Source: JAUVIB01 sp964424545 | Lineage (GTDB): Bacteria; Calditrichota; Calditrichia; Calditrichales; Calditrichaceae | DNA: 18,437 nucleotides | Direction: 5' to 3' | Assembly (NCBI GenBank): GCA_964424545.1 | Contig: CAYRJN010000065.1 | Location: forward strand, 1 to 18,437 | In this document: positions 1 to 8,674 of the stretch, one piece after another | Layout: every line of letters starts with the position of its first letter | Numbering within the stretch: the first letter of the stretch is position 1 | Made by a program: the position numbers and the translations under genes | Notes under the pieces: generated by a model | What the model was told of the DNA's origin: nothing | Databases searched by the model: none | The model's input: only the letters and a program-made list of their open reading frames with translations

Positions 1-719
1 ATTTACCTTTATTAAATACCCGTTTCACCATGAATCGCTTCCCCCTGATCTTTTCCGAAATGCAACATCTCGATTTGCTCCATTTGGCCCGGCGTTTATG
101 GAAAAACAGCTATGATTCCTGTAACTTGACAACCATTGAAGAAAATATCCTTAATCGCTTTCGGGAAAATGATATCCCTGGCGTTTTCATCCCGCAGGCT
201 TATTTTGATTTTTTACACAGCGGTAGAATTAATGAAATCATTAAAATTATAGAACATAATTATTGGGATATCGTATCGCTCGCTGAATTATTTCTGATTA
301 TCGGGAATATAGAAGATCATTTTTACGAATTAAAAGACAGGACTGTTTTATTGCGAATTGCGCAATTGGCTTACGATCAGAAAAGTCCGATATTGCATCG
401 TTTAAACGAGAAATTAGGCGACTTCGACGCTTATCATTATCTGCTGGCCTGTGATTATAAACGAGCAGGGCACAGGGATAAGGCCGCAGATTATTGGAGG
501 CGATTGACAAAGTCGGAGAAATTCAATTTTACCGCCTTGGAAGAGCTTGCAAAATATCATGAACATATGACTAAAAATTATAAAAAAGCTATGGAATATG
601 CTTTGAAAGCTATAAAAAATTTACAAATTATGGGTGAATTCGGCCGCCAAATACAATTGGAGGACGAGGCCTTGTCCCTTCAGCGCCGCGTAAATCGCTT
701 AAAGAAAAAAATGTCTTGA
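1..719 (+). CDS. YprB-type RNase H-like domain protein, C-terminal part (5' end outside window)
   Basis: The reading frame is open to the left edge (codons from base 3 read LPLLNTRFTMNRFPL), so the ATG at 30 is internal and not the start. The visible part matches the C-terminal half of YprB-like proteins, a DnaQ/RNase H-fold nuclease-like family: an HLDLLHLARRLW block at 93-128, a DIPGVFIPQAYFDFL block, and HNYWDIVSL, whose His (255-257) and Asp (267-269) fit the third DEDDh exonuclease motif HxxxD. A helical TPR-like tail follows (roughly 430-650), as is usual in this family. The catalytic N-terminal motifs lie outside the window, so activity cannot be judged. The cellular role of the family is poorly defined; a nuclease acting on nucleic acid is inferred from the fold only. 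The gene ends 72 bases before the acyl-CoA ligase on the same strand and may or may not share its transcript. Confidence 0.85.
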   Translation, partial: LPLLNTRFTMNRFPLIFSEMQHLDLLHLARRLWKNSYDSCNLTTIEENILNRFRENDIPGVFIPQAYFDFLHSGRINEIIKIIEHNYWDIVSLAELFLIIGNIEDHFYELKDRTVLLRIAQLAYDQKSPILHRLNEKLGDFDAYHYLLACDYKRAGHRDKAADYWRRLTKSEKFNFTALEELAKYHEHMTKNYKKAMEYALKAIKNLQIMGEFGRQIQLEDEALSLQRRVNRLKKKMS

Positions 720-778
720 TTGTTTTGTTTGCACTTACTATATTAATTATTATTGTATCTGCCTATCTTAATTAACAT

Positions 779-785
779 AAAGGAG
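779..785 (+). promoter_or_regulatory. Ribosome binding site fixing the acyl-CoA ligase start
   Basis: AAAGGAG lies six bases before the ATG at 792. The open frame extends back to a TTG at 753 with no Shine-Dalgarno sequence before it, so 792 is the better start and the first 13 codons of the longer frame are untranslated leader. Confidence 0.85.
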
Positions 786-791
786 TTACCT

Positions 792-2588
792 ATGAAGTAT
801 AAAAACATTGCAGATATGTTTTTTCAGAAGAGAGACGATTTCCCTGAAAAAACGGCTTATCAATATAAAAAAGATGGGCAATGGATATCCTTAACATTCA
901 AAGAAGCTGTAGACATGGCAGAAAAACTGGCGGCGGGTTTTACATCGCTTGGTATGAAAAAAGGAGATAGAATATCGCTTATATCGCACAATCGTTATGA
1001 GTGGGCTATTACCGATTATGCCACACAGGCTATCGGAGCTATTCTTGTACCCATTTATCCTTCCGTATTGTCTGATCAGGTGGAATATATCATAAATGAC
1101 TCCGAATCCGTCATTGTAATTGCCGAAGACATTTTTCAAAAAAACAAAGTGGACGAAATTAAAAATAATTTGAACGATACGAAATATTTTGTCGTTATTG
1201 ATCCGGGTGATGACGCATTAACGGAACCGTGGAAACCGTTTAAGGATATACTAAAGCTCGGAGAAGAATTTTTATCCGAAAACCAGGATTATATTAAAAA
1301 TATTATAGAGAACGTTAAGAGTGACGATTGGGCGACTATTATTTATACATCAGGAACTACGGGAGAACCCAAGGGCGCAATTCTAACGCATAGAAATTTT
1401 ATCAGTAATGTGGAAAACTCCACCGAAAAATTAAAAGTAACCAAAGATGATACCATGCTGTCTTTTCTGCCTTTGAGCCATGTATTGGAGCGTATGGCCG
1501 GCCACTACATAAGTTGTTATTACGGCGCTACGGTCGCTTATGCGGAAAGCATTGATAAGGTTGCGGAAAATATGGGCGAAGTTAAACCGACATTAATGGT
1601 ATCCGTTCCGAGGCTTTATGAAAAAATATATGCCCGCGTTCTTGAAGGCGTGGAAGCCGGTTCGCCGATTAAACAGAAAATTTTCTTCTGGGCGTTAAAA
1701 GTGGGCGGCGATTATATCGATAAGATAATGAATCACAAACCGATACCCGGCGGGCTGCAATTTAAAAAGAATCTTGCCGATAAGCTGGTTTTTAGCAAAT
1801 TGGCGGAACGGGTCGGCGGCAGAATTCGTTTTTTCATCAGCGGCGGCGCGCCATTATCCAAAGAAATTGCCGAATTTTTCGGCGCTGCGGGTTTGATCAT
1901 TCTCGAGGGATACGGATTGACGGAGACATCTCCCGTGATCTCTATAAATCTGCTTGATAAATTCAAATTTGGAACGGTGGGGCCGGTTATTCCCAACGTG
2001 GAAGTAAAAATTGCCGAAGACGGCGAAATCTTAACGCGGGGCGATCATGTTATGGTGGGTTATTATAAAAAAGAAGCCGATACCAAAGAAGCTATCGACG
2101 AAGAAGGCTGGTTTCATACCGGCGATATCGGAATTCTTGATGATGACGGTTTTTTAAAGATAACCGACCGTAAGAAAAATATTATCGTTACTTCCGGCGG
2201 GAAAAATATCGCTCCGGCGCGCATTGAAAACGCCTTAACCAATTCGCCGTTAATCGAGCAAGTGATGGTAGTGGGCGATAAAAGGAAGTTCTGTACGGCT
2301 GTAATTGTTACGGCTCAGGAATATCTGGAAAATTGGGCAAAGGATAATAATATTAAATACGATTCCTATGAAGAGTTGGTAAGCAAAGAAGAGGTGAAAC
2401 AGCTTGTTTCGGCCGAGGTGGATAAAATGACCAAACATCTTGCCAGTTATGAAACCATAAAGAAATTCGTTTTGGCTAAAGCGCCTTTTACCATAGAGAC
2501 AGGCGAATTAACGCCATCCTTAAAGGTTAAACGTCGTGTAATTTTAGAAAAATATGCCGATGAAATTGAAGAAATGTATAATGTGTAA
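792..2588 (+). CDS. Long-chain fatty-acid--CoA ligase (AMP-forming)
   Basis: A 598-residue adenylate-forming enzyme that activates fatty acids with ATP and CoA to acyl-CoA, of the long-chain (FAA1/FadD15-like, COG1022) type. Visible core motifs in order: P-loop YTSGTTGEPKG (residues 185-195), adenine-binding GYGLTETSP (373-381), GWFHTGD (439-445) with the ribose-binding Asp, hinge region starting DRKKNIIVTSGGK (459 on), and a C-terminal SLKVKR (576-581) carrying the usual catalytic-lysine region. The length is normal for the group. No signal peptide is seen; the enzyme is probably cytoplasmic or peripheral to the inner membrane. The start at 792 is chosen for its AAAGGAG site. It is first in a run with DUF4416 (6-base gap), DUF3108 and M64 genes. 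The chain-length preference, and whether it serves beta-oxidation or lipid recycling, cannot be read from the sequence. Confidence 0.95.
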   Translation: MKYKNIADMFFQKRDDFPEKTAYQYKKDGQWISLTFKEAVDMAEKLAAGFTSLGMKKGDRISLISHNRYEWAITDYATQAIGAILVPIYPSVLSDQVEYIINDSESVIVIAEDIFQKNKVDEIKNNLNDTKYFVVIDPGDDALTEPWKPFKDILKLGEEFLSENQDYIKNIIENVKSDDWATIIYTSGTTGEPKGAILTHRNFISNVENSTEKLKVTKDDTMLSFLPLSHVLERMAGHYISCYYGATVAYAESIDKVAENMGEVKPTLMVSVPRLYEKIYARVLEGVEAGSPIKQKIFFWALKVGGDYIDKIMNHKPIPGGLQFKKNLADKLVFSKLAERVGGRIRFFISGGAPLSKEIAEFFGAAGLIILEGYGLTETSPVISINLLDKFKFGTVGPVIPNVEVKIAEDGEILTRGDHVMVGYYKKEADTKEAIDEEGWFHTGDIGILDDDGFLKITDRKKNIIVTSGGKNIAPARIENALTNSPLIEQVMVVGDKRKFCTAVIVTAQEYLENWAKDNNIKYDSYEELVSKEEVKQLVSAEVDKMTKHLASYETIKKFVLAKAPFTIETGELTPSLKVKRRVILEKYADEIEEMYNV

Positions 2589-2594
2589 ACGGTA

Positions 2595-3134
2595 ATGGGT
2601 GTAATTCATACGCATATTCCGGTTAAGCTTTTTACGGCAATTTCCTATAGGAAGGAGGTTGCCGTATCTTTTTTTATGCAACAATTGCAATCTCTTTTCG
2701 GAAAAATAGACACCGAGTCTCCGATTTTTATGGTGGATGATTTTACCGCCTATTATAAAAAAGAGATGGGTTCCGGCTTAACAAAAAAAATTATTTCATT
2801 CGAGAGACTTATTCCTCCCGACGAACTGGCCGATATTAAAATTGAAACGAATAGCTTGGAAAAGGAATATATGAAAGAGAGCAAACGCGGCGTTAATATC
2901 GATCCCGGTTATATAACGCAAGCCAAAATGGTTCTAGCGACGACAAAAGATTATAGCCATCGTCTATATTTGTCAAAAGGGATTTTTGCCGATTTACATT
3001 TAACATGGTTTGCAAAATCATTCCATCCGCAGCCATGGACTTATCCCGATTATGCACAAGATATGATTATCGAATATTTTAACAAGTTGCGGACAATCTA
3101 TTTAAAAAATTTGTCATCGAAAGCTATACAATGA
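2595..3134 (+). CDS. DUF4416 family protein
   Basis: A 179-residue protein with the hallmarks of DUF4416 from memory of the family: an N-terminal PVKLF, a central DDFTAYYKKEMGSGLTKK followed by SFERLI, then NIDPGYITQAKMVLATTKDYSHR, and a C-terminal PWTYPDYAQD. The function of the family is unknown to me. It has no signal peptide or membrane segment, so it is likely cytoplasmic. The ATG at 2595 sits six bases after the ligase stop codon without a clear Shine-Dalgarno sequence, suggesting translational coupling; the protein length and the PVKLF position near the N-terminus fit this start. Its stop overlaps the start of the next gene (ATGA), again indicating coupled expression. The conserved Asp, His and Arg residues in the DPGY and DYSHR blocks suggest a ligand or metal site, which is an inference. 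Confidence 0.88.
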   Translation: MGVIHTHIPVKLFTAISYRKEVAVSFFMQQLQSLFGKIDTESPIFMVDDFTAYYKKEMGSGLTKKIISFERLIPPDELADIKIETNSLEKEYMKESKRGVNIDPGYITQAKMVLATTKDYSHRLYLSKGIFADLHLTWFAKSFHPQPWTYPDYAQDMIIEYFNKLRTIYLKNLSSKAIQ

Positions 3135-4027
3135 AAAAACAACATTTCTTTTTCTTTATCATATTGTTATTATTTGCCGTTATAGGAGCCGCTTTGGGAT
3201 TACAGGGAAAAAATGCGTATGATACAACTTCCGCTGACGATACGCTTGTACAAGATTCTTTATCGGAGATTCTATATAAGAACAGCAGAGTAAAACATCC
3301 CTTAATGCTCGGTGAAAGATTGATATTCAAAATACGCTATGGGTTTATACGGGCAGGCACAGCGACGATGAGCGTTCTTGAAGAGAACGAAACAGACGGA
3401 AATAGCGTCTTACATATTCAAACAACCGCCAAAAGCGCTTCCGGTTTTAACTGGATTTATAAGGTGGAGGACGTTGTCTCCACTTATGTTAGAATTCCCG
3501 ATTTCTATCCTGTGCATTTTGAGAAAAAATTGCGGGAAGGCAGTTATTTTGCCGATCAATATATGGATTTTTTCCCCGATGATTCACTTGCCGTTGTTGA
3601 AAACGTCCGCTTTGACGACGAAATGCAGATCAAACATCGTGAAAAAAAAGAGATAAAAACACCGCCGTTTATCAAGGACGTATTATCGGCTTTTTATATT
3701 ATACGCACAATGGATTTAACGGTTGGGAATCCGGTGTATATTACGACAATAGAAAAATACAAAGTATATGAATTGAAGGTCATTGTTCATAAGATTGAAA
3801 CGCTTACTGTTGAAGCGGGGAAATTCAGATGTCTGGTTATTGAACCCGTTTTAAAAGAAGAAGGCATCTTTAAAAACAAAGGACGGTTGAAAATATGGCT
3901 TACGGACGATGAATTGAAAATACCCGTGCAAATGAAAACCGAGGTGGTTGTGGGCTCCATAACAACGGAGCTGATAAAAATAGAAGGCCACCATAAAAAA
4001 ATAGCGGCGCAGTTGGACGGTCGTTAA
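3131..4027 (+). CDS. DUF3108 domain-containing exported protein
   Basis: A 298-residue protein. Residues 1-24 (MKKQH, then a run of Phe, Ile and Leu ending near GAALG) form an N-terminal signal peptide or membrane anchor, so the rest is expected outside the inner membrane. The body from about residue 56 matches DUF3108 as I know it: a GERLIFKIRYGFIRAGTATM block, then beta-rich sequence with VEDVVSTYVRIPDFYPVHFEKKLREG, and a late LKIWLTDDELKIPVQMKT block. The role is unknown. The fold is likely an all-beta barrel or sandwich seen in periplasmic or envelope proteins of Gram-negative bacteria; a lipid-binding job is only a guess. Its ATG overlaps the stop of the DUF4416 gene by four bases (ATGA) with no own ribosome site, so translation is probably coupled. 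The M64 peptidase gene follows after 30 bases. Confidence 0.88.
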   Translation: MKKQHFFFFIILLLFAVIGAALGLQGKNAYDTTSADDTLVQDSLSEILYKNSRVKHPLMLGERLIFKIRYGFIRAGTATMSVLEENETDGNSVLHIQTTAKSASGFNWIYKVEDVVSTYVRIPDFYPVHFEKKLREGSYFADQYMDFFPDDSLAVVENVRFDDEMQIKHREKKEIKTPPFIKDVLSAFYIIRTMDLTVGNPVYITTIEKYKVYELKVIVHKIETLTVEAGKFRCLVIEPVLKEEGIFKNKGRLKIWLTDDELKIPVQMKTEVVVGSITTELIKIEGHHKKIAAQLDGR

Positions 4028-4057
4028 ACTGATCGCGTCGCAATGTAAAGGATAAAA

Positions 4058-5468
4058 ATGTGTTGCCAAAAAAATATATTAAATTTTGTATATGACTTCT
4101 TACTCTTTTTTATTGTATTATCAGTCTCATTACGACTCGTTCAGGCCGGAGAAGGCGCGTTTGAACGCTACTTTGTCGATCGTACCATGCGCGTTGATTA
4201 TTATCATTTCGGAGATAAAAAAAATGATAAAATAACAATAGATCATATCTATAAAGAAGGGCCGTGGAGCGGCAATCCGCATAAATTGATTGATGATTTT
4301 AATAATGGAAAATATTACGTTAAATTGTACGCAGCGCAAAACAACAAATTGCTTTTTTCAAAAGGGTTTAACAGCTATTTTGCCGAATATAAAACAACAA
4401 GCGCCGCAGCCAAATGTATTCAACGAACCTATCTTGAATCCGCTCTCCTGCCTTTTCCGAAGGGGAAAGTACGTTTTGTTATCGAAGCCCGTGACCGAAA
4501 TAACAGCCTGTACGAAATATATTCCACTATCATTGATCCTTTTTCCGTCGGTATTATTGAAAATAATCCGCGAAGCGATGTGACGGTTGTTAATTATTTA
4601 ATCAACGGCGCTGCGCATCAAAAAGTGGATTTGCTGTTTGTGGCCGAAGGTTATACGCAAGATGAGTTCAATAAATTTAAAGATGATATGGCGCATTTCA
4701 GCGGCTATTTTTTTAATCAAGAACCATATAAAAGCTATAAAATGTATTTTAACGTGCGCGGTGTTTTTAAAACGTCTCTTGAAAACGGCTGCGATGAACC
4801 GACGCACGGCAGTTACAAAAATACGGCGGTGGAAACGACCTTTAATTCCATGGGATCGCCGAGATATTTATTGACGGAAGATATTCGGGATTTGCATGAT
4901 ATCGCCGCCTCGGCGCCCTACGACGCCTTGTTGATTATGGTAAACCACAAACGTTACGGAGGCGGTGNNNNNNNNNNTAGCCGATGAATACTATTCTTCG
5001 AGCACGGCTTATGACGAGTTTTATACACTAGGTATTGAACCGCTTGAACCTAATATTACCGCTTTATTAAATCCCGCTAAGCTTAAATGGAAAGATATGG
5101 TGGAGAAAGGTACGCCGATACCTACGCCGTGGAATAAAGACGAATATGATACTTTAAGTGATAAATATCAAAAAGTACGGGCGGATTACCGTAAGAAAAT
5201 TTCGGCGCTGAAAAGAGAAAACGCTGACGATGAAAAGGTTAAGAAGTTAGAAGGAGAGGCTGATGCGGCAAGTCGGAAATATGCCGAACGACTCAAGGCG
5301 CTTCTTGATAAAGGGAAAAAAGTCGGCGCTTATGAAGGGGCCGGTTATTTATCAAAAGGAATGTACCGTCCTCAGTTGGATTGTATAATGAAAAGTAAAA
5401 ATGCCGACGGGTATTGTAAAGTTTGCAGTAAACGAATTGTGGAAATGATTAAATATTACACGCAATAA
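4058..5468 (+). CDS. Secreted M64-family (IgA-peptidase-like) metallopeptidase, interrupted by an assembly gap
   Basis: The two reading frames on either side of the N run belong to one protein. The start at 4058 has AAAGGA seven bases upstream. Residues 1-30 form a signal peptide (hydrophobic DFLLFFIVLSVSL, probable cleavage after VQA). An M64 N-terminal domain follows (FERYFVDRTMRVDYYHFGD on), then the peptidase domain from VDLLFVAEGYTQDEF to the gap. After the gap LADEYYSSSTAYDEF, NITALLNPAKLKWKDM, PTPW, a charged coiled-coil stretch, and a terminal YRPQLDCIM with CKVC complete the family pattern. In family members the HExxH zinc motif sits just before LADEYY, so it is lost in the gap rather than absent. 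The frames differ by one base across the 10 N, so the true gap should be a multiple of three. The substrate is unknown; IgA cleavage is not implied. Last gene of the operon. Confidence 0.88.
4968..4977. other. Assembly gap (10 N) inside the M64 peptidase gene
   Basis: Ten unresolved bases. The coding frame before it ends in YGGG and resumes as LADEYY in a different nominal frame, so the 10 N is a placeholder. From the usual M64 pattern I expect some 25-35 missing residues that include the zinc-binding HExxH. Confidence 0.95.
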
Positions 5469-5495
5469 TTAACTTTTATGGATTATTGCTTGGCC
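5462..5495 (+). terminator. Possible weak terminator after the M64 gene
   Basis: An exact inverted repeat GCAATAAT (5462-5469) and ATTATTGC (5482-5489) with a 12-base loop spans the M64 stop codon and is followed within a few bases by CCTCTTTTT (5494-5502). The stem has only two G-C pairs and the T run is offset by several bases, so the call is tentative. Confidence 0.3.
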
Positions 5496-6051
5496 TCTTT
5501 TTACCGTTATACTTTTTTAATCCGCAAACGATATCGTAGTCGTCATATTTTGTTAGTTACGGGTTTGTTGAAGGTGAATCCGTTTTTATCGAACAAAAAA
5601 TGATTATTGCGTTATTGACGTAAATTACTTACATTCCGCCGATTCCGGGTTGTGAGATAATTGAAATACAAATAAAGAACATAGCTTCGTAAAGTGATTA
5701 ATGAAAAAAATACTGGTAGAATCGTAAAATTGTCATTCCTTTGAAAGAAAGGATCTGAATGTAAACAGTAGCAAGATTTAGATTCCCGATAGAAACAATC
5801 GGGAATGACAGGGAGGAGGAGAATGTAGAAACGGCAATAGAAAAGTCCGACATTGTCATTCTCTGATAAATTAGAGAAATTAAAATGCCGCCTATGTGAA
5901 CTATGTATAATTTCAAAATTGAAATAAAACAAAAATAAATAAAAATGTCCGAAATAGGTTATTTTTTGAGATTCCGATATGATAAAATAGATGGAATAAA
6001 CGTAAACTTTGAAATTCCGAGACAATTAAAAAAAAGTAAAGAGAACTAAAT
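5469..6051. other. Gene-free spacer with small hairpin repeats
   Basis: No credible gene is seen in these 583 bases. A 137-codon minus-strand frame crosses it but reads through repeats, has a Phe/Tyr/Ile-rich low-complexity composition and matches no family I know. The spacer contains a 10-base palindrome ACGATATCGT (5528-5537) and the cluster of three hairpins described separately. The promoter for the flavoprotein gene at 6052 should lie near the right end, but I cannot place it. Confidence 0.7.
5731..5880. repeat. Composite cluster of three REP-like hairpins
   Basis: Three short inverted repeats in 150 bases: TCCTTT/AAAGGA (5737-5742 and 5748-5753) with outer CATTC/GAATG; ATTCCCGAT/ATCGGGAAT (5782-5790 and 5798-5806, loop AGAAACA); and TTCTCT/AGAGAA (5859-5864 and 5873-5878). 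Two begin with TGTCATTC and the middle one ends with GAATGACA. This layout resembles dispersed intergenic palindromes found in many genomes. A second, diverged copy of the middle unit occurs at 12924-12944. A short non-mobile or transposase-dependent repeat is likely; the copy number is unknown. Confidence 0.55.
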
Positions 6052-7290
6052 TTGAAAAGCGATGATGGAATATACGATATAATTATTATAGGCGCCGGCC
6101 CTGCTGGTTCGGCTGCCGCCTTATTTGCCTATAAAAACGGATTAAAAACATTGTTGTTGGAAAAAGCCGTTTTTCCTCGCGATAAAATATGCGGCGATGC
6201 CATTTCCGGTAAATCAATGGCCGTTCTGAAGGAGTTGAATTTACTGGCGGAAACACAACAATTACCTCACAGCGTTATAAATAGTTTTGCTTTCGGCAGT
6301 CCGGCGGGAAAAGTAATAGAAATTCCTTTGAGAACTGACGTTAATGACAAAGAACCTAAGGGGCTGGTTATTCAACGAAAAGTATTTGATCCGTTCCTTT
6401 TTAAATACGCGAAAAAAGCCGCTGCCGAAACAGTAGAAGGTTTTGTCGTTAATGATGTCTTGCGGGCGGAGGATGGAAATGTAAACGGCGTTGTAGGTAG
6501 AGATAAGGATGGGAAGGAGCGCTCTTTTTATGGGAAAATCGTTTTCGGAGCGGATGGGTATCACTCCATAGTCGCTCGAAAAACCGGTATTTATAATCGT
6601 GATCCAAAACATTGGGTTGTGGCTTTACGGCAATATTATAAAAACGTTTCGGTCAAAGAAGGCGTTATCGAAATACATTTTCTCGATGAGATTATTCCCG
6701 GTTATTTTTGGATATTTCCTATGAATAACGGTATTGTGAATGTCGGCATCGGTATGTTGTATGAAGCCATAAAACAAAAAAATATCAACTTAAAAAAAGA
6801 GATGGCGGCAATTATTGCTAACCATCCATTATTTAAAGAACGCTTTAAAAACGCGCAATCGTTGGAAGAACCGAAAGGTTGGAATCTTCCGGTAGGCAGT
6901 ATGCGCCGCAAAATAACGGGCGCCGGTTTTATGCTGCTCGGAGATGCGGCCGGATTGATTGATCCGTTTAGCGGAGAGGGTATCGGTAATGCGCTCTATT
7001 CCGCCAAGATTGCCGTTGAACGGGCGCATCAAGCTGTTAAAAAGAATGATTATAGCGATGCCTTTTTAAAAAAATATGAAGATATTTTATGGCAAAAGAT
7101 TGGCGGTGAACTGCGTTTAAGCGCCAAATTACAAAAATTGGGGCGTAAAAAAGCATTACTCAATCTTGTAATTAATAAAGCTTATAACAATAGCGAAATC
7201 AATAAATTGCTAACCGATATTATTACCGGAAAGCTCCCGAAAACGAGATTACTTAACCCTTTGTTTTATCTTAAAGTGTTTGTCGGTTAA
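6052..7290 (+). CDS. Geranylgeranyl reductase family FAD-dependent oxidoreductase
   Basis: A 412-residue flavoprotein of the geranylgeranyl/digeranylgeranylglycerophospholipid reductase-like family (ChlP/GGR group). The FAD-binding Rossmann motif GAGPAG is at residues 14-19, ending in an acidic LLLEK strand. A CGDAISG motif follows near residue 45, then FGADGYHSIVARK (about 165-177) and the second FAD motif GDAAGLIDPFSGEGIGNAL (from residue 297). Length is typical. The family reduces isoprenoid double bonds or other hydrophobic substrates at the membrane; which one here (quinone side chain, lipid, other) cannot be said. The start is the TTG at 6052: an in-frame stop at 6037 excludes longer versions, no in-frame ATG occurs before the GAGPAG motif, and a purine stretch AAAGAGAA precedes it. 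The gene stands alone and converges with mgtE, 31 bases away. Confidence 0.9.
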   Translation: MKSDDGIYDIIIIGAGPAGSAAALFAYKNGLKTLLLEKAVFPRDKICGDAISGKSMAVLKELNLLAETQQLPHSVINSFAFGSPAGKVIEIPLRTDVNDKEPKGLVIQRKVFDPFLFKYAKKAAAETVEGFVVNDVLRAEDGNVNGVVGRDKDGKERSFYGKIVFGADGYHSIVARKTGIYNRDPKHWVVALRQYYKNVSVKEGVIEIHFLDEIIPGYFWIFPMNNGIVNVGIGMLYEAIKQKNINLKKEMAAIIANHPLFKERFKNAQSLEEPKGWNLPVGSMRRKITGAGFMLLGDAAGLIDPFSGEGIGNALYSAKIAVERAHQAVKKNDYSDAFLKKYEDILWQKIGGELRLSAKLQKLGRKKALLNLVINKAYNNSEINKLLTDIITGKLPKTRLLNPLFYLKVFVG

Positions 7291-7321
7291 ATGTGTGTGA
7301 ATACGCATGCTGTTTATGTCG

Positions 7322-8674
7322 TTATCCGAAATATGTAAGAGACAGAGTCGTAATGGTCAAATAAATCAAGAGTCCCACAATATCGTTTGAAGTTGATACG
7401 AAGGGCGCCGCTGCGAGAGCGGGGTCAATGGATAATTTTTTAAATAAAAAGGGAATGAGCGAACCGACAATACCGGCGTAATTAATCACCACAAACATGG
7501 AAACGGCAAGAATGATCGCAAACGTGATGCCGTTCCATAAAAAAACAATAATAAAAATAAGCGTTGCAAAAAAGGAGCCGTTTAGCAGGGTTATTTTCAA
7601 TTCACGCAATAATCGGCTGCGTAAATCGCTAAGATTGATATCGCCTGTTGCTAAACCGCGCACTACGATAACGCTGGCCTGTTGACCCGTGGAGCCGCCC
7701 ATGGCCATGATGATCGGGATGAAGAATGCGGTCATCAGTTTTTGTGAAATGGTTGCCTCGAACGAATTGAGGATAAAAGCTGCGATTATTTCTCCTATAA
7801 AGGCCACTAACAACCAGGGAACGCGGGCTTTGGATAGAACAAAAGGAGAATCTTCCATGATCTCTTCGTCCGGCGCGCCGGCGATAAAAGAAATATCTTC
7901 CGAGCCCTCTTCTTCCAATACGTCTATAACGTCGTCAATAGTAATGCGCCCCACAATCTGTTTTTTTTCATTTACAACCGGAGCGCTGACCAAATCATAT
8001 TTTCTAAAAAAATTAGCCACCTCTTCCTGATCCATGTCTGTTTTGACAAAATGGATATCCACATTCATGATTTCGCGTAAGGTCGAATAGCCTTTAGCCA
8101 GAACCAAATCGGTTAAGGAGACGCTTCCGATTAACCGTCTTTCATCGTCGACAACCCAAATATTATAAAGATCGTCAATATCATCGCGCGCTTCGCGGAT
8201 TTTTTCAATGGTTTCATTAACGGTAGCGGTCTCCGGCATGGCGAGATACTCCAGCGCCATGATACCGCCTGCCGTATCCTCATCATAGTGAAGCAGCTCT
8301 TTAACTTCCTGTGAAACTTCGTCTTCAGCATGTTCCAGAACTTTTTGGGCTACATCGTCCGGCAGATCGCCTACAAGGTCGGCCGCGTCGTCCGATTCCA
8401 TATTGTCGATCAACTGCGAAATTTTCTTTTCGCTTACGCCATCCAATACGTCTTCCACAACCGGCGTATCCAATTCGGGAATAACATCGCCGGCCAGATC
8501 CGGTGGCAGAATTTCGAATAAATATTTACGATCGTCTTTTTTTAGGCGATTTAATATTTCTTCGATATCCGCCGGGTGCAAATCGATTAATATATTGAGC
8601 AACGCACCTTGGTTGCGGTCATTTATTAATCGTTCAATATCCGGTATAATGCTTTCATAGTTGATCTCAATCAT
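7322..8674 (-). CDS. mgtE: Magnesium transporter MgtE
   Basis: A 450-residue Mg2+ channel of the inner membrane. The order is as in the family: an acidic helical MgtE N domain (about 1-130), two CBS domains (about 139-195 and 203-257), a connecting helix, and a five-helix membrane domain (about 286-448). GGSTGQQ (326-332) lies in the second membrane region and a late STSNDIVG places Asp431 where the family has the ion-path aspartate. The acidic N and CBS domains normally sense cytosolic magnesium and gate the channel, so activity control is expected within the protein. The ATG at 8674 lies upstream of the rsmA stop codon, giving an 8-base overlap and probable translational coupling. No intrinsic terminator is clear in the 31 bases before the converging flavoprotein gene. 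Confidence 0.95.
   Translation of the reverse strand: MIEINYESIIPDIERLINDRNQGALLNILIDLHPADIEEILNRLKKDDRKYLFEILPPDLAGDVIPELDTPVVEDVLDGVSEKKISQLIDNMESDDAADLVGDLPDDVAQKVLEHAEDEVSQEVKELLHYDEDTAGGIMALEYLAMPETATVNETIEKIREARDDIDDLYNIWVVDDERRLIGSVSLTDLVLAKGYSTLREIMNVDIHFVKTDMDQEEVANFFRKYDLVSAPVVNEKKQIVGRITIDDVIDVLEEEGSEDISFIAGAPDEEIMEDSPFVLSKARVPWLLVAFIGEIIAAFILNSFEATISQKLMTAFFIPIIMAMGGSTGQQASVIVVRGLATGDINLSDLRSRLLRELKITLLNGSFFATLIFIIVFLWNGITFAIILAVSMFVVINYAGIVGSLIPFLFKKLSIDPALAAAPFVSTSNDIVGLLIYLTITTLSLTYFG

Noticed and set aside
729..756. TTGCAC-N16-TATTGT as a sigma-70 type promoter for the acyl-CoA ligase operon
   Set aside because: The spacer is AT-rich, the match is imperfect and the lineage may use a different promoter consensus, so it cannot be told from chance.
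5612..6025. 137-codon minus-strand reading frame in the spacer before the flavoprotein gene
   Set aside because: It reads through the palindromic repeats, is rich in Phe, Tyr and Ile, has no ribosome site I can see and resembles no family; typical of a chance frame in repeat-bearing DNA.
7291..7321. Possible bidirectional terminator between the converging flavoprotein and mgtE genes
   Set aside because: Only a six-base stem with one wobble (ATGTGT/ACGCAT) and no T run on either side.
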